Positions 12,068 through 22,194 of a DNA stretch of 64,000 nt are shown here, piece after piece; position 1 is the stretch's first letter, and each line of letters opens with the position of its first letter. Below the pieces are notes generated by a model. That model ran no database searches. It saw only the letters and a program-made list of their open reading frames with translations, and was not told where the DNA came from. The stretch comes from Eustoma russellianum (taxonomy: Eukaryota; Streptophyta; Magnoliopsida; Gentianales; Gentianaceae): the NCBI GenBank assembly GCA_036186865.1, contig AP025040.1:40051693-40115692 (forward strand). The letters run 5' to 3'. The position numbers and the translations under genes were made by a program.

Positions 12068-13484
12068 GAGGTTCTAGATCCACGGCGGAGACGTAGATTT
12101 AGGCCATGATCTTAGAAGCTAAGATTACTATTTTACCCCTAGGTCATTAGTTCGGTTTAAGTGTTTTGATATTAAGTATCGCCCTTAGAGGTAAGCTTTG
12201 ACATTGGACATAAGTGATGATCCTGGTCATAAGTCGCGATCTTAGACAAGTGACGATTTTGGATTTAGAGTTGATCTTGAAAATAAGCGATGATTATATT
12301 CTAAGCTAGATCTTATGAAATACATTTATGCATAATGTAGGTCACTGCCCCAATAAGGATAGAGGCAAGAAGTGAGGTTGACTTTTAGACTTAAGAGATG
12401 ATCGGTTGAGGGTGACACATATTTAGGATGATGTTATGTCCATGAGATTTTGATTAAGTTTTGATCATAACATTTGCACATCCTCTTTGGCCATGTTCTT
12501 AGTAACCTTAAGTGAATAGTATGCAATTAAATTACATAAATTATAATGTTAACCAGGATGCCCTACCGCAGGTGCTGGTTGATGCGTAAAATTAGATGGG
12601 CCCGATAATTACTAAGACTGCCTCCCTGTGTAGTAGCATGGGACCCGGTACCATTATGGTAAATGAAGTGGGTTCATGCCTCTACTTTCACAGTAGAGTC
12701 GAAACGCGTCTAGATCTTAGTTGGAATCATAGCTACTAAGCAATGATTTATAGTAGAAGAATAGAAACTAAGTGACGATTTATAGTTATTATGATCAGTA
12801 GAGTTTAGTGAAAGAGACCGTACGAAGGAATTTATAGTCTAGGGTTAAAATATTAAATGTAATGTTATCAAAATAGGTCGACGATATTAGTTCTATTAGA
12901 GATATTGATTGGTAGCGATAAGCGAGCTCTACTATAGTAAGTACATTGGAATGATGAATTGCCACAAGATCTTTAGTTAGGTGCTGATTCGCAGAAACAT
13001 TGAATTACTTGGCTTGAATTTAGTAGACACGAATTGAAATATAGTAAGCATGAACAAGTATGGGTTGCCTTCATGTGAGATTTAACTTGGTTAAAATTTG
13101 CGGTTGAAATAACCAAGCAAAGGAGAACGGTATATCAGCGTGGCGCACGAAAGCATGGTGAATTAGAACACCTTAAGTCGAGTAATATTTAGTCTCCCAT
13201 GCTAGGATTGGACGATTTAAGTTTTATCATGAGTAGATGAATACTAGACGGATTTTTTTAATTTTATTTGACCGTAAAGATGACTTAGAAAGATTATACG
13301 AAGTATTGGACTATAATTTTCTAGTGACTAACTGTTTTCCAAAATATATTCTATATTTAAAGGTTTTTCAGAATTTTGCTAGTTCGTTTATTTATATAGT
13401 CTATCAACTCTACAAGATTATAATTTCTTTCCGCATTTGTATATCAACCTAATGGAACTTTGACTACCCCTAACAACCCCATAT
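12068..13484 (+). other. Non-coding internal region of element B
   Basis: 1.4 kb with no convincing ORF; the 71-codon frame at 13237-13452 is AT-rich and unlike gag. The stretch 12640-12830 is recognisably related to the left edge of the window (element A). That suggests a shared, long, non-coding leader or body, as in large retrotransposon derivatives. The right end is the insertion point of LINE C. Confidence 0.6.
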
Positions 13485-14219
13485 ATTTTTTTTGATAAAA
13501 GACGGGCGGTACCGTCCTGGTGTTTTATTAATAATATTACCCTCACTTGTGGTGGAGGAATACCGTGGTTACATTAATTTCTGCCTATGGAAGGAGACTC
13601 TCCCAAATTAAATAGAATAACATTAAGAACATGTACAGTTTATGCAAATAAACAGAAAAGGAGATAACAAGTTTCGCTAAGAGATAAAAAATAATAAAGT
13701 TTGTGAAATGATAATCCTGTAAACGCAGCCAATAGGAGTGTCTATGTTGTCTCCACTGCCATATTTCGTTGTTGGATTGTAGACCTTTGTAGAGAAAGCG
13801 TGGATGTAGAACATCTCTCGCACACCATTTTGATGACGATGTCCGGTGTTGTCCAGTCCAGCCGTGTATGGGTATCGCATTAAAAAACGAAAGAAAGGTG
13901 ATCAGTAATAAATTTGCTAACCACGTGTGTGTATGAACAAAATCAGAATGACACATACCGATGTTGCCTGTATTCCAATGGAACACAGGCAACCAAAAAA
14001 TAACACTTGCAGCAGTACAATGCATGATTCCGTAGCGCTTGACTTTCCCGTTAATCCAAGCCTCGGCCACATGACAGGAACAAAAAATATGATCCACAAC
14101 ATATGAAATAGACTGGAAAATAGTAAATGAAATAAGCAACAGCAGAACATACCAATGTTGCCTATGCCAATATATGACATAGGCAACGTCCGCAAAAGAG
14201 CACCAACCCATAGGAGACA
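13485..14219 (-). other. LINE C 3' UTR with two hairpins
   Basis: 735 bases follow the ORF2 stop. Two inverted repeats lie here. 14157-14187 has a perfect 10-bp stem, GTTGCCTATG/CATAGGCAAC. 13963-13993 has a stem of up to 14 bp starting GTTGCCTGT, with one mismatch or wobble and a very short loop. In transcript direction both are followed by a similar stretch, AT(C/T)GGTATGT. The two hairpins look like copies of one unit about 190 bases apart. Confidence 0.7.
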
Positions 14220-17200
14220 TCAGAAGCGTAAATTGGATACTGTCGTATCCAGAGCTAATGCACCACGGACTTCACATGGCAGTTCTGACCACCTCAGAAA
14301 CTGAATACACCCTTTCGCCTTGAGTCCATATGTGGATAAATTATGTGCTGCCATATTTGCCTCACGTGGACAATGTAGTAATGTGGAATTGTTGAGCTGT
14401 AAGAAGTGAATTGCCCATCTCAACTCTGCCGCATAAGCCCCAGTGAACTCATCAGGGCGTGCTATGTGATTAATGAGAACCTGACAATCCGTCTCAAGTT
14501 TTAACTGATCATAGGAGGTGGAGTAAAACATTAGTGAAAAAAGTAGCGCCATAAGCTCCGCTCGCAACGGTGGGACAGCTGGCAAATAAATACAAATAGC
14601 CGAGACAAACTCTCCTTGATGGTTACACAGAATAGCCCCCGCTGAAGATTTAGTTTGTCTTACCGTCGCATCCACATTTAGCTTGAATTTCCCGACTGGC
14701 GGTTGCATCCAACGCACAATCTGAACGCGTCTGGCTCGTATGAATGGAGAATAAGAAAGAGCATATAAATGTGGGATATGCTCAGAGAATTTACGTCCCT
14801 GTGTGGCTGCACACCATGTATGTATATGATCTCGGACCCTCTCAGCCATATGTCGATATGAGATAGTATTTTCACCAAACCGTATTCCAGCGTATTCCTT
14901 CCAAATGACCCATGTTGTTAATGATGGAACCACAGCTCTCAGCTGACCTTGCATTGTATTTGCTGCTGAAGTGCGCCACCACCGCAGAAGGTAAGCGCGA
15001 ATGGTGTGGGCGCCGGACGGCATTGGCCCAGAAAACAAGATCGATAACTCCTGCCAAAGAGGCATAATCGCAGCGCAACGAACAAAAATGTGATCAAGAT
15101 CATCGGAATGCATTCGACAGAAAACGCATTGGGTTGGATAAATGTATTGCCATTGACAAAGATTATCAGCAAGAGGCAGCGCTTTCATCCACAACTTCCA
15201 GATAAACAGTCGACCCCCGAGTGGTAAGTTGGCCACCAAATATACTTAGTCACCGCAATTTTTCTGAGTCCAAAAACATTGTCATGTATGCTGATCTTAA
15301 AGAAAATTGTCCATTGCTGTCAGGCGTCCATGTGTATCCATTGTGCGTTGATCGCACCAACGGGACCATATAATCATGTATTTTACAAATGCGTTTCCAT
15401 GTTGGTGAATCATAAATGTGAGCATATATTGCATTGCGTCTACCATATTTTTCCTTGCAATATTGAGCCCATAACGAGGCAGAATGGTGGTAACTCCACC
15501 ACAAGCGACAATCATATGCCTTCTGCAACAATTGCAAAGAGCGAATATCCAATCCTCCAAATTCCTTCGGTCGAGCGATATTTTCCCATGATTTCCACCT
15601 ATGGCGACCATGCCACAAGAATGCCGACATTTTGCTATTAATAAAATCAATGACACTTTTTGGCAATTTTGAACTAGCAATGATATGTAACGGCATTGTA
15701 GTCAAAACATGTCTCAACAACACCACTCGGCCAGCCATCGAAAGAATCTTTGCAGCCCATGAATTCAACACCGCATCAAAATGGTTAATTAAGGGCGTGC
15801 AATAAGAAGCCCTATTTATACCTTTGTGTAAATAAGAGCCTAAATACTTGATAGGCAATGTTGTGAGTTGCATTCCTAAAGTATTGGCAACTCTCGAACC
15901 TGTGACGCCCTGACCCACAACAACTTGGCTTTTGTCCAAATTTACTAACTGCCCTGATGCTTGTTGATAATCATCCAAAAATGTTTGAAATCTCCGCATG
16001 TTTTGGACTGCCCCATTTAAAAAAATAACCAAGTCGTCTGCAAAACCCAAATGCGAAATCTGTGGCACTCGGCCTGCCTGAAATCCGCGAATTATTCCAT
16101 CAGCCATTAATTTGTTAAGACCACGAGAGAACCCTTCGGATGCTAAGATAAACAATATAGGCGAAAGGGGATCACCCTGCTTTACCCCCCTTGACACCGA
16201 AAAGAATCCCGCTGGCCTCCCATTTATTAAGACGGAACACCTTGTAGCTGCTAAGTTGTTGAGTAAGATACGAACTAGCCGTGGATGAAAGCCCATTCTT
16301 GTTAATAGTGCTGATAAGTAACTCCAACTGACCCTATCAAATGCCTTCGCCTTATCTAACTTTATCAATACATGACCTCCCCTAACTGGCTTATCCAACA
16401 CATGAACCATCTCCTGTGCTAATAATATTTGCTCAGTAATATCTTTGCCTTTCATAAATCCAGCCTGCTGCGGAGAAATTAATTTTGATAACATAGGCGA
16501 TAAACGAGTAGCTATAAGGCGAGTGACTACCTTAGCAATAAAATTTGTTAAGCAAATCGGACGGAACTGTGAAAAGGACATAGGAGTTGAGACTTTGGGA
16601 ATTAACATGATAAGAGCTGCTGCCATTTGGCGTGGTGGCGGAATTCCCAAAAAAAAACTCCTGCACAGCTTTAAGCACATCCATGGATATTAATTGCCAA
16701 AAATGTCTGTAAAACGAGCCCGGAAAACCATCTGGACCCGCGGCACTAGTTGGACTCAATTCCCAGACAGCTTGTTTAACTTCGTCTAGCGTGGGCAAAG
16801 CAAGCAATTTTGTGTTGTCATCATCTGTTAATAAGCTTGGAATATACTGTAATATCTTATCATGATCAGATGTGGGATTTTCTGTGAATAGCGATTTGTA
16901 GAAACTCACCGCCGCAGCTTCGATGTCACACTGGGTTTCACACTCAAGACCATTGGCATCCACAATTCTTCGAATTATTTGCTTTCTTCTTCGGTCTTTG
17001 ACTGTTTGATAAAAGAACCTCGTGTTTGCATCCCCTTCACGCATCCATTTGATGTTTGCCTTTTGCTTCCAGAACAATAATGCTCGAGATTGAGCCAGCC
17101 TGAGATGAGCCATTGAGTGGTGATATGAAGTTCTTGTTTCGTCTGATAGGTCGGAATCATACAGTCGTTCCCGTCTTGTAACCTCAATTTCTGCAGCCGC

Positions 17201-17535
17201 CACAGCATCAAAGATGTTTCCAAAAACATCTTTATTCCATTTACTAAGGCAATGCTTCAGTTTGTGCAACTTTGTATAGAACCCTCGCATACCCCCTATT
17301 GTAGGGTATGTACGCCAATTTGATGAAACAAAATTCTCAAAATCCGAATGGGTTAGCCATGCATCCAAAAATCGAAAAGAAGCATGCGATGTAGATGAAT
17401 TTACCGCACAGTCGAGGAAAATAGGTGAATGATCCGATGTGGCCCGATTAAGATGTTGACATCGTACATCTTCAAAAATATCATAAAATTCCGACGTACA
17501 AAGATATCGATCCAGCCGACGTACAAAGATATCGT
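14220..17535 (-). pseudogene. LINE C ORF2: endonuclease C-terminus, reverse transcriptase, zinc region, RNase H
   Basis: Read from 17535 downwards. First comes the end of the endonuclease (RRLDRYLCT, then ATSDHSPIFLDC), then the linker with FWKQKANIKWMREGDANT. The reverse transcriptase follows: SAAGPDGFPGSFYRHFW, IPKVSTPMSFSQFRPICL, KLDKAKAFDRVSW, RGVKQGDPLSPILF and the catalytic box GFADDLVIF (FADD at 16033-16044). The zinc-binding segment includes CVFCRMHSDDLDHIFVRC. A C-terminal RNase H-like domain has NVDATVRQ, RAELMALL and LETDCQVLINH, with the acidic residues expected for this fold. Frames change near 16650-16680 and again near 15240-15250, so the protein is not continuous. RNase H is a known feature of many plant L1 elements. 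Confidence 0.88.
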
Positions 17536-17542
17536 ACATCTT

Positions 17543-17584
<42 letters not shown>
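17459..17584 (+). repeat. Micro-duplications and (TA)n at the LINE C 5' junction
   Basis: CCGACGTACAAAGATATCG occurs twice (17491-17509 and 17516-17534, period 25). ATCGTACATCTT occurs near 17463 and again near 17532. A (TA)n run follows to about 17584. These sit exactly where LINE C ends and before truncated LTR2 starts, as expected of a repaired break. Confidence 0.8.
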
Positions 17585-17587
<3 letters not shown>

Positions 17588-17670
17588 AATGTCGATATTT
17601 TCAAAGAGTGATATGTTTACACATTTCTTATATAATATTTCAAATTTCTGTTTTTGGTTACGACAAATTT

Positions 17671-18887
17671 CCCATTTTGGTAATTTGGACTAACTTTGAT
17701 ACTCAGAAAATGGTTTTGGAAATCGCATCTGCATATTTTTAGAAATTCACCCTACAACGTGAAATATATTGTTAAGCTGTGTTGATTCCTATTTTGGTGC
17801 TTCAGATGTAACTACCTCGTCTGGGACAGGGCTTCTGTATGCATTTTTGGGCCTGAGCGTAACTACCTAGTCTAGGACAGGGTGCAAAGGCATATATTTG
17901 GTGCTATAAACGTAACGACCTAGTTTGGGACAGGGTGTCTATAGTATATTTGGATTTTGGAGGAATCAATTCGTAAGTCTTATGTTATAAGTCATTTGTA
18001 GGGAAAGTGCTATAGCCATTGCATTTGATTTTGGACTTTGGACCGCTAAAACCAGATTTGGTTATTTGGATTTTTGGACCAGTTTAATCGGATATGGACA
18101 TTGGATATGGACATTGGACATTGATATTGGAAACATTAGTTTTGAAATATTGAAACATTGGCATTGCATTGTTTTGGAAAATAGCATCACGTTTTGGCTT
18201 GGACTAACCTTTGCTTGGCTGTCATTTGGTTTGACTTGGTTATCGGTCTATTCGTTGACTTTGTTACGTACATTTTTGGACTTCGTTACGTACTTAACTG
18301 GACTTTGTTTTATACTTTGTTGGGTCTACTTGCTCTATTTGCTTTTAGATGTTAGGGGCAGAATTCTAAATCTACTTGCGAAGAGAAGCCTGTTATTATT
18401 TTACATTGTTATATATCTTTATCACACTTGCTTCTCCATGTATGATCCTATGGTAAGTATAGTGGGATTACTTGCTGAGCGACTTGTCGCTCAAACTACG
18501 CTTTAACATATTTTGCAGATAGACAGGTAATTGAATCAGTACACCCGAGGATGATCAAGAGTGGAGGTTTCAGGATCTAGGAGATTTCGATGAGACTCGT
18601 TGAGGATTATGTTGAGACGGTTATTTTTGCTACTCGAGGTTTATGTAAATTTGGAGATTTGGTGTTTATCTACGTTTGACCATTGTATCGGATTTAGATT
18701 TGACATAGACTTTTGGACGTTCATTTATTATATTGATGATTTGAGGTTTTTATTCTAACTTCCGCTGACATCGATTTGCGTCACACTGCGGACGTGTTTT
18801 GCATTGATATCGATGCCTTGTATCTTCCTTAGCGTAATACGGCGGGTGAGTCGTTCCACGTACTAGAGCTCAGGATGGGTCGCTACA
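17671..18887 (+). mobile_element. 3' LTR of element B, truncated at its 5' side
   Basis: It matches LTR1 from 10858 to its end. The first 1.47 kb of the LTR, including the TG start, is missing. It differs from LTR1 by scattered substitutions and by a 12-bp insertion near 18308. It is followed by the GAACG target duplication and then by LINE A sequence. Confidence 0.85.
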
Positions 18888-19223
18888 GAACGTGTAGACT
18901 TTGTGCAGATGTAAAGAAAGATGTTTTACGTATTAAGAGACTGTGCATGGGCCAAGCAAATTTGGTCATTTTTACTCAGTCGTGACGATAGGGAATGGTT
19001 ATATAACCCAAGGGAACCTCGACAATGGGTCTTGATGAATCTGGATTGCTCACGATCATCAGAGGAATCTGGAATTCAGTGGCCTTACATATTCCGGGAG
19101 AATATATTAGCTATATGGTATTGGAGAAACCAAAAAGTACATGGACGAGTATATCGGCTACCCCTGTCCTTGGCGTGTCCAAGAAGAAATCTTTCGGCGT
19201 TTAAATATATTATTAGCAACTAA
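18888..19223 (+). pseudogene. LINE A ORF2, 3' part: end of zinc-binding region
   Basis: It continues the frame broken at 9382. Across the LTR insertion the cysteine-containing motif of the LINE C-terminal zinc region (RVT-type knuckle) is divided: CRLCAD lies just after the insertion, followed by DCAWAKQIWSFLL and ILAIWYWRNQKVHG, typical of the end of plant L1 ORF2. The stop is TAA at about 19221. Confidence 0.8.
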
Positions 19224-19341
19224 TTGTTACACTCTCTCCGTAGATCAGGATGTTGTAAATATATAGTATGGTAGTTGATCATAAGTACTTGTATTTGAGT
19301 TTGAGTTATCATGAATAAAAGATCCCTTTCTCTCAAAAAAA
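19224..19341 (+). other. LINE A 3' UTR and A tail
   Basis: It contains TTGTAAATATATAG and GAGTTATCATGAATAAAAG, then CTCTCAAAAAAA. It is directly followed by the right-hand target duplication candidate TGCCTAAAAG. Confidence 0.72.
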
Positions 19342-19384
19342 TGCCTAAAAGCTCTCATAGACCCCCGATGAATCATTCTCTATG

Positions 19385-19692
19385 TAAGGGTGTTAAGTGA
19401 ACCGAACAGTTTGTAAACTGTTCGAGTTCGATTCGTGTTTGAATTTGAGATCTTTAATTAATTTTAATTAAACAACTTGAATTCGAACACCTATTTGGGT
19501 TCGTTTACTAAAACGAGCCGAACTATTATAAACTGTTCGGCTCGTTTAAACCGTATATTGTTATCGAGCCAAAACGAAACCAATTTTAAAACTCGTTTAG
19601 CTAAACAAACCGAGACGAACAGTTTGTTTAGCTAAACGAATCCGAATTCGAAAACCTAATATTCGGTTCAGTTCGATTTGTTAACATCCTTA
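19385..19692. mobile_element. hAT-like MITE with TAAGG(G/A)TGTTAA inverted ends
   Basis: 308 bp, non-coding. The left end is TAAGGGTGTTAA and the complement of the right end is TAAGGATGTTAA. The interior is rich in GAACAGTTTG and GAGCCGAAC type words. An 8-bp target duplication is not convincing (TCTCTATG against CATGCATG). The assignment to hAT rests on similarity in style to the clearer element at 20665-20969. Confidence 0.6.
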
Positions 19693-19873
19693 CATGCATG
19701 CACAGAGAGAGGCAACGTAAAGAATTTTCCTTCTTGTCCAAACCGTGGCCTAGCTTTGAGTGATATATTATATTTAATAATTATTTTCTATCAGATGGTA
19801 AATGTTATTATATATTTGTCAATGAGAACACATGATTTGCTTTCTGTACGTATGTCTACAAAATTTAAATTAA

Positions 19874-20020
19874 GAGTTAATTACCTTTAACACCCTTCAT
19901 ATATAGCATAATCTTTCTTTGCCTCCCTAATGTTTTAAAATACACCCTTAAGTACCTTCAAGTTTGGGTTAAAGTGAGAAAAGACATAAAAAAGTGACAT
20001 GTGGCAATTACTCCCAATAC
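19874..20020 (+). repeat. Left terminal inverted repeat of the Mutator-like element
   Basis: It pairs with 21246-21392 in reverse complement, roughly 80 percent alike by eye. It is AT-rich with GGGTTAAA near its inner end. Confidence 0.85.
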
Positions 20021-20325
20021 AACGGTCATATACTCATTCCCTCCATAATTTTATACAAAATGGACTAATATACCCTCCCTTACAAAGATAAAGAGGAAGA
20101 GCATGAGCCCAGTTTTGCTGCCGACATTGGTGAGTCGCTTGTTATTTCACTGTAATTGAATAACGATTTAAAGAAATTCCAAGAAAGAGATAAAAGGGAT
20201 GTGTAAAATGCAACAAGAAGGCATAGCCGTGTTGTTTTCTTGATAATGACCCCAAGGATAATCATTGATAATTGTTCTGGGCTTTTCTTGGGACGATGAA
20301 AAGGGAATTTTTGATGCTGTGATAT

Positions 20326-20551
20326 GGCGGGGAAAATCCCTAAATAAAGAAGTAGCAGTGAATTGAATTAGTACTTCTTTTGTTGAATTGAGAAAGTTGT
20401 ATTGGTGTAAATTGAGTAGAAAAGATGTTCGTTTTTTATGATGCAGCAGAGGCGGGGAAACCCTAAATTGAGGAAGCAACAGTGAATAATTATCCCTTTT
20501 ACTGTTGAATTGGGGAAATTGTTTGCGTAACTTGATAAGAGAAGATGTTTG
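20326..20551 (+). repeat. Diverged tandem duplication inside the Mutator-like element
   Basis: Two units start GGCGGGGAAA, at 20326-20431 and 20451-20551. Both carry a GTTGAATTG(A/G)G(A/G)AA block and end near AAGATGTT. It may be part of captured sequence, but the source is not recognised. Confidence 0.7.
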
Positions 20552-20664
20552 AGTTTAACATCGCCAAGGAAGCAGAAAAGAGGTTCACTCGTTGGGCGAT
20601 GCGCGAGTGTGCAAGCTTTTCTTGAAGATGAAATTGGGGAAGTTTGCTCTGGTTTACTTCAGGG

Positions 20665-20969
20665 TAGGGCTGTAAACGAGCCGAATGAGCCGAGCATTGC
20701 GTCGTTCAAGCTCTGTTCATTTAACTTAGCGAACGAGCCGAGCTTGTTCGTTTATTTAAACGAACATATTTACTTGTTCAAGCTTGGTTCGTTTAACTCA
20801 ACGAACAACATTAAAGAATTTTCCTTAAACGAACGGTGCCACTTACCGTGCTCGAACAGAAAAGGGTATTCAAGCTCTGTTCATTAACCTTTTATCCAAG
20901 CCGAGCTCGAGCTCGAGCCCGAACTAAACGAGCCAAACAACCAAACGGCTTGGTTCATTTACAGCCCTA
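20665..20969. mobile_element. hAT MITE nested in the Mutator-like element
   Basis: 305 bp. The ends are TAGGGCTGTAAACGAGCC and, on the other strand, TAGGGCTGTAAATGAACC. The 8-bp flanks CTTCAGGG (20657-20664) and CTTCAAGG (20970-20977) match at 7 of 8 positions, as expected for hAT. The interior is composed of GAACGAGCCGAGC-like words. It supplies the second half of the open frame 20549-20887, which is therefore not a gene. Confidence 0.85.
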
Positions 20970-21245
20970 CTTCAAGGGCATCACCACATATTGAATGAAA
21001 AGGAGTCACACCACATTTCCATATCGAAGAAAAGTAGCTCGCAATCAATTTACATAAGCATTGGAGAACACGAACCAATCAGTCCAGACTTGAAGCACTT
21101 TCAAAATTCCTTCCTGCATTGCATTATAAATACATGTCAAAACTGAATACTTGAAAAAAGCAACAATAAGATAACCGTCCTGAAATAAATGTGTTCAAGC
21201 GTTTATAGGACCAATTGCAGCAGGGTTATTTTTGCCATTTCATGG

Positions 21246-21392
21246 TAATGTCAGCCTCAATGCCACGTGTTATGTTTTAATGCATTTTTCCATTTTAACC
21301 CAAACATTAAGGTATCTAAAGGTGTATTTTAAAACATCAGAGGGCAAAGAAAGATTATGCTAAACATGAGGGGTGTCAAAGGTAATTAACCC
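21246..21392 (-). repeat. Right terminal inverted repeat of the Mutator-like element
   Basis: Reverse complement partner of 19874-20020. It ends GGTAATTAACCC, followed by the target duplication TTAAATTAA. Confidence 0.85.
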
Positions 21393-21401
21393 TTAAATTA
21401 A

Positions 21402-22190
21402 AGAAAGGATGAGAGGACTGGAGCGTTATAATGACATAACTAGTTTAGTGAAACATAATTGTGCCGAAAAACATAGCGGTTGTTAGTAGTGGTGACTAAA
21501 AAAAGATTTGTCTTTCATATTATAATAAAAAGAAAAATACATACCAGTTGTTTCTTAATTATGAGATCGAGTTAACTACATTTTTCAATCAAAAGTTTGC
21601 TAATTGTTTTATAAAATATCAAAAACAAATTTTATCATAATTTTTATCCAGGACTTCTTAGAAATGCCTGTAAAATATCCAGTTATCGGAGGATGACATG
21701 TATTTACGAGTTTTCATTGTCTATGCTAAAAATAGTTAATCATAGTTAAAACCTAACTACACAACCCAACAACTAATAAATATTTCTTCCTTCCATGTCT
21801 TCCTTTGATTCCTCTCTTGCAAAATTTCTCCTGCTATTTTAGAAAAAGTTGGTAGCTCACCTGCATAAAGAAGGGAGCAATTTATATCACTTCTAAGTGA
21901 ATGAATGTCGGCCTTAATTTCAAGTTTAGTTCATTCGCCGGAGAGACCCGAAAAGATATCATTCACTTGACTATTGTTATTTACTGGTTTTGGTTGCATT
22001 AACATATAGAATTAATTACTTTTTATTATTTACTGGCCTAGAAATTGTATGATCGTATAGTAGTGTTTAATTATTGTTATTACCTTTTTTTGATGTAACA
22101 TATTTATCTTCATATTTATTTAATTTATGTTAATTACATTATACTTGCGCTTATTATATTATTACACATTTAGATGTATTTATGACATAC
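21402..22190. other. AT-rich stretch, no gene seen
   Basis: It contains T-rich and A-rich runs and short stop-ridden frames. I recognise no element ends. It may be the upstream flank of the PMD pseudogene that follows. Confidence 0.5.
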
Positions 22191-22194
22191 TGTG

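Larger units (their letters stand above)
13485..17535 (-). mobile_element. LINE C (L1-type with RNase H), 5'-truncated, inserted in element B
   Basis: On the minus strand the element ends ...CCCGTCTTTTATC followed by an A run (T run at 13486-13493 on the plus strand), a classic LINE 3' end. The 5' end stops within the endonuclease domain at about 17535, beside small duplications and a (TA)n tract. It is the best preserved LINE here, with only two frameshifts needed to follow ORF2 from end to end. That agrees with it being the youngest of the three nested insertions. No clean target duplication is visible, because the right flank is simple sequence. Confidence 0.85.
9383..18887 (+). mobile_element. 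LTR retrotransposon B inserted in LINE A
   Basis: It is bounded by LTRs starting TGTTACGTCCC and ending GGGTCGCTACA, and flanked by GAACA (9378-9382) and GAACG (18888-18892), a 5-bp duplication with one mismatch. A tRNA-Met primer site follows LTR1. The remaining internal region (12054-13484) is non-coding, resembles element A, and runs into LINE C. No gag, protease, integrase or RT of its own is visible. LTR2 is missing its first 1.4-1.5 kb, together with the 3' part of the internal region. I infer a non-autonomous element later damaged by LINE C and by a deletion. Confidence 0.82.
4611..19341 (+). mobile_element. LINE A (L1-type), near full length, split by LTR element B
   Basis: ORF1 (DUF4283), endonuclease, reverse transcriptase and zinc-knuckle parts follow in the order normal for plant L1 elements. 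The element ends in a 3' UTR with ATGAATAAAAGATCCC and a short A tail at 19335-19341. Candidate target duplications are AGCCTAAACG (4601-4610) and TGCCTAAAAG (19342-19351), 8 of 10 identical. Removing the inserted element B (9383-18887) and its 5-bp duplication leaves about 5.2 kb, a normal plant LINE length. The coding frames carry many stops and shifts, so the copy is dead. The insertion point of B falls inside the C-terminal zinc-binding segment of ORF2, and the reading resumes on the far side at 18893. Confidence 0.82.
19874..21392. mobile_element. Mutator-like element (non-autonomous) with ~145-bp TIRs and 9-bp TSD
   Basis: Long terminal inverted repeats (19874-20020 and 21246-21392) start G(A/G)GTTAATTACC. 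They remain alignable for about 145 bases, including GCATAATCTTTCTTTGCC and GATGTTTTAAAATACACC-like blocks. A perfect 9-bp duplication, TTAAATTAA, flanks the element (19865-19873 and 21393-21401). Long TIRs with a 9-bp duplication are the hallmark of Mutator elements. No transposase is present. The interior may be captured host sequence (Pack-MULE), and it also contains a later hAT MITE. Confidence 0.87.

Noticed and set aside
13585..14220. 211-codon minus-strand frame after LINE C ORF2
   Set aside because: It reads through the hairpin-bearing 3' UTR. It is hydrophobic without motif, and ORF2 homology already ends at RNase H.
20549..20887. 112-codon frame starting MSLTSPRKQKRG
   Set aside because: Its second half is the inserted hAT MITE, so the frame is a chance fusion. 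The first half could be captured sequence and is noted under the Mutator-like element.
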